Counted from the stretch's first letter, positions 1 through 40,488 are shown. The stretch: DNA of 64,000 nucleotides from Candidula unifasciata (GCA_905116865.2 CAJHNH020001133.1:108501-172500), one strand, 5' to 3'. The notes: generated by a model not told the origin, from the sequence alone. Translations and numbers: made by a program.

Positions 1-866
1 ATGTCTGTCCTTAACTCTTAACTCAAGCAAAAGAAAAATAACATTTTTTTCATTTTTAAACAGATCTGAACAACCAGAACACTAGCCCTTAAACACTATC
101 AGTGTCAAGTAGATTTAAATACTTTGCTCATTTGGAGGAAAAAAAAATGTAATTGCTGGCCTAGGATTGAAATCTGCATTAAATAAGAATTGTTGTCTTC
201 AAAAACTGACCTTGGCTCCAAGGACAACCCAGCCTAAAATGTGTAACATATAAATGTCTTGGGAAATAAAGGCTGTCGGCCGGAGATCACATGACCCATT
301 GAGTGCCGGCAAGTGTGTAAAAATAGAAATCAGCATCATGTACCCAATGTGCTAGTGGGTAAAACTGGGTCCTTTACTTACACCACTTTACTTACATCAC
401 TTCACCTGCCTCACTTCACTTACATTACTTTACTTACATTATTTTACTTACATTACAATACTTTACTTACATTACTTTAGTTACATATAAAGTCATATCA
501 GCTGAGAAATAATGGCAATTGAAGGTGTTGTTTCTGGAAGAACAGGCAGGAATTGACCAATATGAACAGAGAACATTTAAGATACCCTGGGCATGAAGAT
601 GCATAAGACAAAGGAACTGGCAAAGGACAGGGAATCTGTCTCAAGGGTTTTGAGAGCAAATGATTTGCTATATGGTGATAGTAGATCAAACATACTAAGA
701 CAAGGCAAAGATATAATTAACCTAAGGAAGGTGGTTCATTTGTTAATATATGAACTAGTACATAAGATATGTGACGTAGCATATAAGTTGTTATGTGAGG
801 TAGTAAACAAATTATGTAACAGTACACAAGTTGTTATGCTTGTTAGTACAGTATATTCTGCATTAC
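1..866. other. Intron of ORP10/11 with a truncated SINE
   Basis: AT-rich intronic sequence. About 205-375 is a 5'-truncated plus-strand SINE of family A (CCAGCCTAAAATG, then a CATGACCCATTGAG block), followed to about 485 by an ACTTTACTTAC-rich tail. No exon recognised; further ORD exons must lie outside the window. Confidence 0.6.
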
Positions 867-29277
<28,411 letters not shown>

Positions 29278-29300
29278 GGTTATCTCCCTTTGACCATAAA
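29278..29300 (-). promoter_or_regulatory. Leader motif AAGGGAGATAACC before ORP start
   Basis: AAGGGAGATAACC immediately precedes the exon 1 ATG on minus. I recall this GGGAGATAAC motif as frequent near molluscan genes; function is unknown. Confidence 0.4.
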
Positions 29301-30040
29301 CAGTTATGTACCCTGCATGCAGAGCCCGCAATTTCAGATGAACATAGTTTCGTTGTCTGTGAGTTTATAATAACGCGGTCACAAGGTATGTCCAGATATA
29401 AGCTTGCTATCACCCAGTTGTAATGTCCTGCCGAGGTGTTAGTTCCTACTAGCAGGCACAAGCAAAATTCTGCTTTCACTATTTCTTAACACAAATTAAG
29501 CTGATACACAGAATATCATAATGGATATATAGTGGCTATAATGGTGGCGCTGATAGTAATTGTTGTTATATCACAGTGGTCACTATTTATTCAGGCCTAA
29601 CGTGTTTTGTAGAGTCCCTTGATACGAAGAGTTCCAACTGGTGGCTGGTAACAGAGGCGAATTATCCAGAGCGTTTTTTAGAGGAAGTAAGTAAAACTTT
29701 AAAACGTAGCCATACCAGGGACGCGCGTGTTGGACATAATCTGGCCTTACACGTCAGACGCGCTGTCCAGCACTGACAGGAAATTCAACTCTTTGTATCA
29801 AGGAACGCATCATACGTTCATAGGTTCCTACTTAGAAGACCAATGAACGCATGATGCGCTGATTTTATTACTTTCTTGACTACCCCCTGGGCCTGTGATG
29901 CTAAACCCCCTGGGACTCAAAGAGTTAGTGAGTTTTGCAAGAGAATGTGAGAATGGCGGCTTCACAGTTGTTAAACATTCTTGGAAGGTATAGGCGGTTA
30001 TAACCAGACTCAAACCAGGGATAAACTCGTTGCATTTAGC
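29301..30040. other. 5' flank of the ORP gene
   Basis: No TATA box or CpG-rich promoter could be identified. 29595-29860 has imperfect inverted blocks (TCCTTGATACGAAGAGTTC against GAACTCTTTGTATCAAGGA-like sequence, and AACGCATCATACG against CGCATGATGCGC). Confidence 0.4.
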
Positions 30041-30044
30041 AGGG

Positions 30045-30265
30045 TCTTAGTGGCGTTTGTGGCTTAGGCATGCGAACAAGCTTTGTAATGCCGGGGTTCG
30101 ATCCCAGCTTTTACGGTGGTTTCGACAGTAGTACCGAGAGCTGACTGTTCAAAAACATTGGCGAACTAATGAACGTAAAATGTGCCTAGAAAAACCACAA
30201 CAGCAGGGGGAATAAACGTTGGGGTTGGTTCTGCAAAGTCCTGTAAAGGATACGCAACTAACTAA
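30045..30265 (+). mobile_element. SINE family B
   Basis: Head TTTGTGGCTTAGGCATGCG and CCGGGGTTCGATCCCAGC, then GGTTTCGACAGTAGTACC and the 3' end GTCCTGTAAAGGATACGCAA. Collinear with the copy at 21678. Confidence 0.85.
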
Positions 30266-30740
30266 CTTTAGTGTGATTAATGATAGATAAGCGTTGACAG
30301 GTTCCTAAATGCAAGAATGACTTTGCATTGTTGAGGTGACGAAGAATCTATGAACATAAAGGCGCCGGTAGCAGCGGCTGAAAGATGTCTAAGCAAAGAC
30401 GACCAGACAGCCGAGTCTTAACCGAGACAGTGTATATCAGTGCTATAATTTGAGATTTCAACACTTGGCGACAACCCTCAGAACTTCTCGCAAAATAGTA
30501 CAGCTTCCAGGAGTCACGGAAACCAGCACTCTTCAATCAACAGCGAGAACAGACCAGAACTGTACAGAGGTAAAGGACAGTCGGACATGCTGAAATGGAG
30601 ACGTCCATGTCGGAGTTGACTGACCACACGTTTGGCAGAAGGCTGTGTGCAAACATGTCGATAGACGTCGTTTGGGGCGCAATATAACACGTACATAGGA
30701 ATCAACTTGTAGGAGATCCTTTCCGGCCTTGGCCTCCAGG
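30266..30740. other. No gene recognised
   Basis: GC near 48 percent, higher than surroundings, but without motif or splice-supported exon. GGGGCGCAATATAACACG near 30676 recalls repeat family E. Confidence 0.35.
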
Positions 30741-30831
30741 TGATACCTGGCTGCTGAAGTCCTTAGGGCGCCCTAAGTATTACCTTCTTTGGAGGTTGAG
30801 CGGCGTATATGGGCCAGCCTTGCTGATCTGT

Positions 30832-30892
30832 CGTCCACACTGAGATTTTATAGTCTCAGGTTGGTATAGGTAGAATCTCGGTGTGGACAAAC
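30832..30892. repeat. Imperfect hairpin, 16-bp class arms
   Basis: GTCCACACTGAGATT and AATCTCGGTGTGGAC are inverted around a 30-bp loop; a palindrome CTTAGGGCGCCCTAAG lies 70 bp before. Possibly a decayed terminal repeat. Confidence 0.6.
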
Positions 30893-30922
30893 GGATCGAT
30901 CGATAAACCTCAACATAAGTTT

Positions 30923-30924
<2 letters not shown>

Positions 30925-30958
<34 letters not shown>

Positions 30959-30980
30959 CGCGCGCGCGTGTGTGTGTTTT
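30925..30980. repeat. GT/GC microsatellite
   Basis: (GT)n followed by GCGCGCGCG and TGTGTG. Confidence 0.95.
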
Positions 30981-31059
30981 TATAACCTAAGCCATGTGTC
31001 TAAATTATAAATTAGGTTTTTGCAGAATTATGTCTTAAATGCGGAGAACGTGTTTTACG

Positions 31060-31330
31060 AATGTGGTGCATTACGTCTAAAATACGGATACATTTATTTT
31101 TTTCTGAAACAAGGTGCATTACGTCTAAAATACGGATAATTTTTTTATATGGAACAAAGTGCACTACGTCTAAAATACGGATAATTTTTTTTTATGGAAC
31201 AAAGTGCATTACGTCTAAAATATGGATACATTTTTTCTATGGAACAAAGTGCATTACGTCTAAAATACGGATAAATTTTTTTCTGAAACAAGGTGCTTTA
31301 AGTCTAAAATACGGATACCACTTTTTCTTT
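31060..31330. repeat. About 45-bp tandem repeat, six copies
   Basis: Units of TGCATTACGTCTAAAATACG plus GATAATTTTTTTATATGGAA and CAAAG. The plus frame stays open across it because the unit is a multiple of three; not judged coding. Confidence 0.92.
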
Positions 31331-31339
31331 TTAGGAATG

Positions 31340-32630
31340 CAGTGTATGTGAAGTAATATTCATACACGAGACTTGTTTATAAATCCTTGAATAACTAACT
31401 ACACAACACAAGAAGAAAATTACGCAGAAAAGAAAACGCAGCTACTCCTATGCAGAGGGCTCGAATCTGTGGCCATGTGACCGCGTCTACTTGGAGACGA
31501 GGTCAAGGCACGCCCACGTGTGCGTCTGTTATCCACACAGAATATCGTGCCAAACCATATGAAGATACTGTTTTAGAGAAGCAGTTTCATGAAACACTGG
31601 TCTACTTAAAACAAGCTAGATCTATCGTGTACACTTAACAGCTGGTCGCGCCTAACGCAAACACAAGCACGTGACGGGTAAAACAACAAATTAGGTCAGA
31701 TTATGAATACGCTGCAAACAAGCACAGTTCACGTGTTGCTTGACGTGTGTTGTATTTTCTGGGAACTCGAAAATTTGGTGATTCTGACGATGTGGGAAAA
31801 CCATAAAATAAAACAACTTGCGGTTGCCATTGCAGGGCCGGCACTGGACAGAAGTGATGTTCTCAATGCCCTGCGCAGCACCATGGCCAACTGTATTTAT
31901 TTGTACTGAATTTCTAGAGAAGGCGGTGCGCAGCACTTACCGCGAAGATGAATACAGCAAACAAAGGTCATGACTGCACAGGCTGATGATGATGGACACG
32001 GAGGTGCAAACTGGAGCTGCAAGCAATGAACAATTCGCCAAGGACACAAGATGTTGATTCATCAACACAAAACAGACAGACCCTCATCAGCGCTTGAAGC
32101 TTTTCGGGCGGGTATCGGAACACTTAAATAATCCGCAGTAATCACTAAATAATACAAATGTATCATGATTAACAACTTTCAATGTTGCCGTTAAGTATCC
32201 TGGGAAGAAATAGAGTTCTGCCAAGCTTGATAGGTAGCAATGGATTACATCCTTCGGTTTGGATGCATGTTCCAGGCTCCCAATTTAGACGTCGTTCCAT
32301 TCCTGTAATGTCAAGTAAACATAATCTTTCTTGGTTTCCCTTTACACTCTTCCCCTTATGTGACTTGCATGTCAGGCTCCAGTATCTCGCTTCTGTTGCC
32401 TGGCAGCTGATCTGGAAGAGAAGCTCCCACAGGCGGATAGACAGAGCACTGGCCTTCTGATCCAGCAGCTTTTGCAGCATACTTTGTTTCAAACGTATTG
32501 GTACTACCTGTTCTCTGGAGTTAACAATGTAGGCCGGGGGAAGGAACACGCTGCATGGGCAACAAGTGATCTCTACAATACTTTCCTGGCTTTGGCAACG
32601 GAGAGGAGGAACTTTATTCTTGGCCTCAAT
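31340..32630. other. No gene recognised
   Basis: Contains an open minus frame at 32169-32717 without recognised homology. A possible minus exon at about 31942-32011 (TTGCAG acceptor, GTAAGT donor) has no protein match and is not called. Confidence 0.35.
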
Positions 32631-32634
32631 TGTA

Positions 32635-32715
32635 TATTCCCCTGGGGATGTGATTCCCATACCCCCCTCTATAGCACAATAGAGGACTACTGTCTGAAAA
32701 GTCGGAAAAGTTTCC
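32635..32715 (+). repeat. Family E fragment
   Basis: GGGGATGTGATTCCCATAC and GCACAATAGAGGACTACTG with GTCTGAAAAG parallel the E copy at 35825. Confidence 0.5.
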
Positions 32716-32719
32716 ATAA

Positions 32720-34125
32720 AATAACAGCACTGGGTGTACGTTACATCTTATACAATTATATATACTTAAAACAATGGTAGGGGATTCAGAGGCACGTAGG
32801 TGTTGACTACGTGGCCTAGATACCCCCCCCCCCCCTTTTCACTCCCAACTGCACATAAATATCGCACGCACACGGTGTTTTCTGTTAAACTTTAGTTTAC
32901 AGGACACACAATTATCTTTTTTCTAAATATAGGCGCGTGAAATCTGCAGCAATGAACTTTCAGGGATCGGAAGAACACATACTTTCATGTCATGGTGCTA
33001 AACTGCCCAGCGTTTTATCTTTAAGGCTCCATAAGTCCTCTTTCTCCACCAGCTTCTCCTTCCTTTCCTTCTCGCCATGTGGCCGAAGATGTCCCATATG
33101 TCTCCCCTGTGAGGATAACCAGCTCTCCTGCTGCGTTATATTTGTTTTCTCAACATATCCTTGTTGCTGTTCTTATCTGTCCACGAACGAGACCAGGAAC
33201 CAAAAATCCAAAACAATCAGGGGGCGAGTACCTCCATCTTTTTTTACCCAGAGGCTTCCAGTTCTTTCAGTTTACTGAGCTCGGACCCGTGGTTCCAGAC
33301 AAGACAGATAGCCTTCAGAGTAAAATCGATGACGCAATCTGTAACTGCCAGCGCTACCCCATTTCCAGCCTATCCTTGGTGCTGACACATACAAGAGTAC
33401 AGTTAGTTATACTGCGCTTCAAAAGTATTGTCCTCAGACTTTAACAAATATCTTAAGTGCACAAAGAAGAATTGAATGTTTAATGACAAACCGGGCAAGT
33501 ATACGTGTGTCGTGATCGGCATTCCTGAAACACCAGTTTCAAAATATCTCAGATAATTAGACCTGCAGAAAGGGAGCTGAAAATCAACTGTTTGAAACCA
33601 TCGACATACCAATATTAAAAAGTTATCAAACACCCACAGGACAGAAAAGGGTACTTAATTTATAACTTACCCCTGACGTCACGACAATGTCACGGGAGAC
33701 ATTCCCAATAAATTCTAGGGTGTTCAGGTTGTAGTTTCTCGCGATTTCTCTACAGCCAAGTTTAGGGTTAGGGTTAGCATTAGAAGACACTAGATGAACA
33801 CTCAAAAAAGCACCACACAACAGCATACTTCCACCCCTTGAAATAATGGACTGTCAGGTCAGCTGTGGATTTTCCACGGGGATTTCGTGCTTATGGTACG
33901 TTATTAATAAGGAACCCAGAAAAGCTTCTGGTCCGAGTGGTATCCCGGCAGATCGTTTTAAAGCTAAAATAATTATGGGACTGAAGAGAAGGTTTTTCCG
34001 ATGAAGCTGCCAAGGAGAGAAGAAAAACAGTGTGAAATCAGTACCTATAAATAGGTTTCGAGTTGTTCTACTATCGCCTTCGCGAGTTGTGACCTGATCA
34101 GGGCATTGCTAATCAAGAATAAACA
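32720..34125. other. No gene recognised
   Basis: Plus frames at 32937-33444 are open but have no recognisable domain. 33763-33776 holds TTAGGGTTAGGGTTAG. Confidence 0.35.
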
Positions 34126-34129
34126 TTAT

Positions 34130-34311
34130 AATGACAACCACTACTTCTACAACCACAAACACTACTACTACTACTACCACCACTACCATTACTATTATTA
34201 CTACTTCTACCACCATCACAACTGCCACCACTACTACTACCAATACTAATATACTACTACTACTTCTACTACTACTAACACCACGACTACTACCACCACC
34301 ATTACCACCAC

Positions 34312-34357
<46 letters not shown>

Positions 34358-34481
34358 TTACCACCACCACCACTACTACTACTACCACCACCACCACGAC
34401 TACTACTACCACTACTACTACTACTGATGCTACTACTACTACTACCTGCTGCTGCTGCTGCTACTCCTACTACTACTACTT

Positions 34482-34532
<51 letters not shown>

Positions 34533-34545
34533 TTACTACTAATAC
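34130..34545. repeat. CTA/CCA trinucleotide field
   Basis: About 415 bp of (ACT)n with ACC and CTG interruptions; open poly-threonine/leucine frames are repeat artefacts. Confidence 0.96.
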
Positions 34546-35148
34546 TTTTCAAGTTTCATTTCCGATTAACGCTAGCCCGAAGGCAAGCGTGGAAACATTA
34601 GATCAGCTGTTAGATCTAAATGACTTGTTAATACATAGCCCAGAAATTGTGTCACGAATGTAAAGAACCGTCACGGAGTTTTCGTAAACAATCAAGACAG
34701 TAATTTCTTCCTCGGATACTTGTTGACGTTTGTCCCGACGTATATTTCACAGGAGTGTCAGGCTAGTCTCTGATACATATTTATTTGATATTCAGCTTGC
34801 AAAAGTAAAAAATATTTTTACTGAGCATTATAACAAGACTCAAGTCACCTGAGGCCGTTCAGTAGACAAATTTAACGGGTCTTTAGACACCTCCCTTTCC
34901 CTTTTTATTCAAACTAGGACAGCTTTCTGGCGGCGCGACTCATTGACAACACTTATGTTACACAGAACGGTTACATTTTCGGTTTTGGTGCGATACGAGC
35001 AAATGTGAAAGCCAAGAACAACCACTCTGAGTCATCTTACCGACGGTAATTTATGAGGCAAGCACGTGTTGGCGATTGTGAGCTTGAGTCTGTTGGAGCC
35101 AATTTCAATCTTTGGACATAATAGGAAGCAGGGCCTCCTGTAGCATTT
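34546..35148. other. No gene recognised
   Basis: No exon, repeat family or RNA gene seen. Confidence 0.4.
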
Positions 35149-35345
35149 TACCGGCGGTCTCGACAGGAAGTTACGTATTTTGCGGATCGAAAGGTCGTGG
35201 GTTCAGGTCCTGGCGATAGGGGCTTTACAACAAAACCGACATTAGCTCCCAGATCGGCAGCCTTGAGTGGGTATCAGGCGGAGTCCTAACTACATCACCC
35301 AAAAAGTACTCATTGGTATAAAAAGTATAGGTCTAGCCGTATATG
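35149..35345 (+). mobile_element. SINE family A
   Basis: GATCGAAAGGTCGTGGGTTC (B box), CCTTGAGTGGGTATCAGG, CTACATCACCCAAAAAG and TATAGGTCTAGCCG in family order. Directly followed by another SINE. Confidence 0.7.
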
Positions 35346-35359
35346 CTCAACACGCTTTG

Positions 35360-35652
35360 GGAGCCGCGTTAGCGCAGTCTATACGAGGCTGGCTTTCAAA
35401 TCCAGCTGCCACTCGCTGCAGCCACGGTCGGTGTTCGAAACCGGTCGGCTCCCGGGGTTTACCCAGCCTCTAGGAAATGGGTACCAGAGTGATACTCTGG
35501 GGTAAATGGAGGAACGTCGCTGTAGCTACAGAGTTACGTGCTAAAGGCGACATAGGCGGACAATTCTTATCAGCTGTCCGTACTGGTGACAGAGCACTTA
35601 TGGTTTATAACCGTGTGCAATAACGCTGGTTCACATCTCCCGACTTTACTTT
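35360..35652 (+). mobile_element. SINE with an almost intact class II tRNA-like head
   Basis: 35360-35452 folds as a tRNA-like cloverleaf: acceptor GGAGCCG with CGGCTCC, A box TTAGCGCAGTCTATACG, anticodon-arm-like CTGGCTTTCAAATCCAG, a long variable arm, and T arm TCGGTGTTCGAAACCGG. The body then shows CCCAGCCTCTAGGAAATGGG and TACCAG, shared with SINE A, and ends in a T run. The long variable arm suggests a Leu/Ser-type ancestor. Confidence 0.75.
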
Positions 35653-35774
35653 TTTTTTTAAACGCTTGAAGACGTTAAAAATTGTCATCTTTAAAGGAAC
35701 ATAGTCAGGTTTCATTAGAAGAAGTGCATAAAATAAACGCAACAGAAACAACGGTTCTTAAATCCCAAGGGTTA

Positions 35775-35905
35775 ACTGTGGAAGACTTTTCTTAACGAGA
35801 GCGGGTCTTGCTAGTCACACTGACCGTCGCAATAGGATGTGATTCCCAGGCGGCCTCCTAGCGCAATATAACACTATCGTCTGGAAAGATCCAACCTTTC
35901 GGTGT
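35775..35905 (+). repeat. Interspersed repeat family E
   Basis: GCGGGTCTTGCTAGTCACAC, GGATGTGATTCCCAGG and GCGCAATATAACACTATCG. Good reference copy. Confidence 0.7.
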
Positions 35906-36085
35906 AGGAAACACGGAGACGTGTCCCTGCGGTGAAGCACCATAAAATGCTGAGTATGTGCTCCAACTATGTCAGCTGTATGCTGCCAAGTGAGCTGCAG
36001 CGCGGTCTGTTCCAACCACACTGAAGACAAAACTCTATGGTACACGAGAGGTTATGGACTGCACGATAGCTTTTATAAAGACTAC

Positions 36086-36525
36086 CGACCTCCTGATATA
36101 AGTTTTAGGTTATCTTCCGAATAACGGTCCCAAATTATCGAGGCCGAAAGTATACCCTAACAAGACCTCAGTCACATGTAAATTTCGGACTTCCGGCGAC
36201 TCAAATTGCGCACTTCCGTAGACTACCGCCACCGCCGAAAGCATCTCCCACGCCGCTGCGCGGATTGGGGCTAAACTAGATGGCTAGGACTCACGAACAG
36301 CAGCTACCGCATCTCCTGCAGCTTCCTTCATTTTATTTGCTCGTGAGACTCAGCAATCTAGTTTAACCCCACTCAACGCCGCGCGTAGCGGCGTTCGAGA
36401 TACTCTAAGCAGTGGCGTAAGTTCGCAATTTACATGTGACTGAGGCCCTGTTAGGGTATAATTTCGACCTGGATAATTTGCGACCGTTATTCGGAAGATA
36501 GCCAAGTTTTCTGACTAATAGGTCG
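36086..36525. repeat. 440-bp foldback element
   Basis: Arms 36086-36298 and 36338-36525 are imperfect reverse complements: CTTCCGAATAACGGTC against GACCGTTATTCGGAAG, CTCAGTCACATGTAAATT against AATTTACATGTGACTGAG, AAACTAGATGGCT against GCAATCTAGTTT. The 40-bp loop is CAGCTACCGCATCTCCTGCA-rich. No ORF; a foldback or long-TIR miniature transposon is likely. Confidence 0.82.
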
Positions 36526-36529
36526 AAAA

Positions 36530-37535
36530 AGAAGAAGTCTGGAAAGATGGAAAGGTGCTTACCCCTGTGGGATTTAGACTTGATGAAGCCTGAAGAGAAA
36601 CACATAGTTAGCACCTATGCCCCTACCGTTTTCTTAACTGCACCAGTTAATCTGAGAAAACTGTAAACATACAGAACAAACGAAAGATGGAAGTTGATGC
36701 ATATCAAGCTGTTAATTTTTTGTTTAAATTTAAATATATGTCAAGTTAGAATAAAGAAAAGCCTGAGATAATATACCTAATATAATATTTTTAAAATGCA
36801 AACATTTCTGGAGATTTTACCCTCTAAATATATTAAAAAGAAAACTGCTGGTGCAATGAAATCTTAGGCCCTACAGATAGTGAGGCCCTGAAAGCTGTAG
36901 CTTATTTAGCTTATGCCTAAACCCATCACTAGTGCGCACACATACAAATTAACACACCGTAGTTAGAGAATTAATACAGACGTTTTAAAATTAACACATT
37001 ACACGTCTGGGATTCAATGCAGAAGTTGTCACAGGTGATCTAAAATGTCTAATCCTGCAGCACACACAACGTTTGAGAATGCAGGCAGAAGTTAAAAACA
37101 GGTGGTCTAATAAGGTGCATAAAGCTGCGGCAAATTACACGAGTGAGAATTAACACTGAAGCCACCACATGTGATATCAAAAACAAGTAGCTTGTCTAAA
37201 CAGAGTAACGGGGATTGAAGTTAGTGGCAAGCAAAATCGATGTCAGCGACAACAGAACACAAAACAGCTAATAACTCTTTACAATTAGAGTACGGCGACG
37301 TAAGGATGGCCCGGAAAGTATCACAGAGTTAAATGTAAAGTAATCGTGACGGAAACGTGTCGCGAATAAGTCTGTCTAGAGATCAAGCACTGCATTTATG
37401 ACGCACCATTTACACAGATGCAGTGTGTTTACAGATAGAGGCGCTTGCTAGTGACTAATGGAGGATGCGTGTGTGCGCGCATTAATGCGACTGACATCTG
37501 TCGAGGACACACGATGTGGTAATTAAGGTCATATA
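36530..37535. other. No gene recognised
   Basis: AT-rich, no motif identified; scattered AATTAACAC blocks near 36940-37130 may be a decayed repeat. Confidence 0.4.
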
Positions 37536-37540
37536 TATAT

Positions 37541-37685
37541 GTGGTCTTACGTTCGAATTCCCTTCGAAGTGGAGATCTGTGTTTCCATTTGCAACAACCC
37601 CCTAATACGTGTGTGCATTGCTAACATCAACATGGCGAGACATTGGGGAGACGCCCCTATCTTCTTAACCTTACATGTGCTTAAT

Positions 37686-37769
<84 letters not shown>

Positions 37770-37844
37770 CACACACGTATTAGGGGGTTGTTGCAAATGG
37801 AAACACAGATCTCCACTTCGAAGGGAATTCGAACGTAAGACCAC
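37541..37844. repeat. Perfect 77-bp inverted repeat around CA/TA microsatellite
   Basis: 37541-37617 and 37768-37844 are exact reverse complements over 77 bp (outer ends GTGGTCTTACGTTCGAATTC). The 150-bp spacer has unique sequence then (CA)n(TA)n. No ORF. Confidence 0.97.
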
Positions 37845-38091
37845 AGGCTGGTAGACAAACTATACGTGATAGCCGATGTACTGTGACGGCTCCTGACCAA
37901 CAGGTTTACCAATCATTGTCTTGTTCCGTTGAACTATTGTGTCATCAAAAGATCATCAATTTCCACTTCTGCTGTTAAGCATCATGGAGAGAAACTGCGA
38001 TCCATTTCTTGATGGACAGCAATGGCTATCCTCATTCCAGTTCAATGTAGAAGCTTTTTAATGCCGTCAATCCATTTCTTCTAGAGCAGTG

Positions 38092-38186
38092 GTTCTCAGC
38101 CTTTTTAATGCCGCGACCCTTTAATACAGTTCCTCATGCTGTGGTGACCCTTTAATACAGTTCCTCATGCTGTGGTGACCTTGGTC
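38092..38186. mobile_element. hAT/Charlie-like miniature element fragment
   Basis: GCAGTGGTTCTCAGCCTTTT, TAATGCCGCGACCCTTTAAT and CAGTTCCTCATGCTGTGGTG are characteristic of hAT-Charlie-type ends. A 31-bp part (CCTTTAATACAG ... GGTGA) is tandemly doubled. Confidence 0.65.
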
Positions 38187-38245
38187 CATCCGCGTGGAAT
38201 AAAAGTGGTGCCTGTGCTTGCAAACAAATATCGACAGACAGACAG

Positions 38246-38589
<344 letters not shown>

Positions 38590-40030
38590 ATGCTTCTCTC
38601 TTACTATCAGCTATCAAATAGAGACAGTAAGGATGCTTGTTATACAAAAGTAATCAGTCGAGCCCGAGAGTAAGACTGGTAACAACCAGAGTGTAAGGGA
38701 GCGATGAAGGGATAGGCGGGAAAACAGCATGTGTGGATGGTGGTGTGGATAGGCGAGTGTGTCCTGGATAGATGGGTGGGTAGATGAATGGAATGGTAGA
38801 TGGATGGATGGAATGGTGGATGACTGTATTAGTGGATGAATGGAATGGTAGATGGATGGATGGGTGGGTAGATGAATGGATGGAATGATGGATGACTGTA
38901 TTAGTGGATGAATGGTATATTAGATGGATGGATTGATCGATCAAATATGAGATGAGGTAAAAACATGAATCTAGTAACACAGTGCTTCTCTCTTACTGTC
39001 CGCTATCAAATAGAGACAGTAAGGGTGATTTTTATACAAAGTATTGGTAGAGCCCAAGTGTAAGGCTGGTAACAGCCAGAATGGAAGGAAGCGGTGAAAA
39101 ATAGCATTGAGTGGATGGTGAGATAAATGGTGTGGGTAGATGAATGGGCGGGACGATGGTTACGTTCGTAGATAAATGCAATGGTAGATGGATGGATGGA
39201 TGGATCTGCCTATATTATGCTGATATATTAAAATAGGTTTGTTGCTTTGTTTTAGTATCCAGAAGCCATGAGTTGTTAATCCTTAGGCTCGGTATTATGG
39301 ATATCGCAACCCTTCGACCTTGATTCCATTTTAAATACCGTAAAGCTAGGAGAAATGTGGCTTTTATGCCTACTCCCGGACCACATGGAGTTCGTCACCC
39401 GCTCACCGCGCAATCCGGTTTAGCCAACTACGCTAGAGAGCCGGGGATTTAAACAGGTCCAAACAAGGGTCTCATACTGTGATGCTTCTCTCTTACTGTC
39501 ATCAAGCAAGTAAAGACAGTAAGGGTGATTGTTTTTTAAAGTATCAATCGAGCCCACGCGCAACAACATCGTGTTGCCTGAGATACCTGCTGAGTAGGTA
39601 GCCGAGACTAGTGATGGATTGTACATCGGGTATGTGTGCAAAGAAACGTGGGGAGCGATGAATGGATGGACTCATCGAATAATAGGCTGAGTGGATTGGG
39701 ATGAATGAATGATATGATATATGAGTGGACGAGAGGATGGATGGGTAGATAGAAGGATATATAGATGGATGGGTCTGAATGTATGTTAATCTGACATCGC
39801 GTGAACCAGGGTCTAGTGATGCAGTGCTTCTATCTGACTGTCAGATGTCACACAGAGACAGTAAGGATGACTGTTATACCCAATATCTGTCGAGTCAGAA
39901 GTGCATACCCCCAATGTGTACACATACTTACCCTCTCGGTAGTCAAAACGAGATATGTACACTGTATAGGAGGAGTGCGTTCCAACACTATCACGAAGTT
40001 GTTCCACATTAGGACAGTGCATCCATATGT
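38590..40030. repeat. Four dispersed copies of a hairpin unit
   Basis: At about 38591, 38982, 39482 and 39823 the block GTGCTTCTCTCTTACTGTC - loop - GACAGTAAGGRTG - TTATAC - CGAGCC recurs. CTTACTGTC and GACAGTAAG form a 9-bp stem with a 12-14 nt loop. Copies are separated by GATG/TGGA-rich sequence. No Pol III boxes or ORF. Confidence 0.75.
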
Positions 40031-40074
40031 AACGAGGAAAAATGAATGGATGAATGAAAGTTTGTATGAATAGG

Positions 40075-40253
40075 GGAGAGAAAAGAGAAGAAGATAGAGA
40101 ACGAGAGAGAGAGGGGGGGAGGTAGGGGAGAAACAAAACAGAAAGGGGGAGAGGAAGGGGAGAAGAGTAAGGAGAGGGAAGACCAGAGAAAACTTGGTAT
40201 ATACCTAGAGAGAGAGAGAGAGGGAGAGGGAGAGAGAGAGAGAGGGAGAGAGT

Positions 40254-40309
<56 letters not shown>

Positions 40310-40312
40310 AGT
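40075..40312. repeat. Purine-rich tract and GA microsatellite
   Basis: GAGA-rich from 40075 and pure (GA)n at 40255-40310. Confidence 0.95.
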
Positions 40313-40488
40313 ATCCAAGTATATTATGTAGTGTCAAGCAACCAGCAACATAATCTGTCGAGACCTAGGGGATAACCATCATGCTATGTAACTGGAATAT
40401 CATGACAGTCAGAAACTAACGTGGGATGGGCGTGGGTGTAGTGGGGAGGGGGAGGGGGATAAGGGTGCGTTACCGGGACACTGGTAAT

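Noticed and set aside
498..689. Short minus frame left of exon 15 as a further ORP exon
   Set aside because: Does not resemble the lipid-binding domain and lacks splice sites in phase.
31942..32011. Candidate minus exon with TTGCAG and GTAAGT borders
   Set aside because: No protein similarity and no partner exon in phase.
32169..32717. Open minus frame of 182 codons
   Set aside because: No recognisable domain, overlaps a family E fragment and an open plus frame; no splice support.
33763..33776. Telomere-like TTAGGGTTAGGG
   Set aside because: Only two and a half units; expected by chance or a trivial interstitial fragment.
40201..40312. GA-rich tract as a regulatory GAGA element
   Set aside because: Plain microsatellite with no gene nearby.
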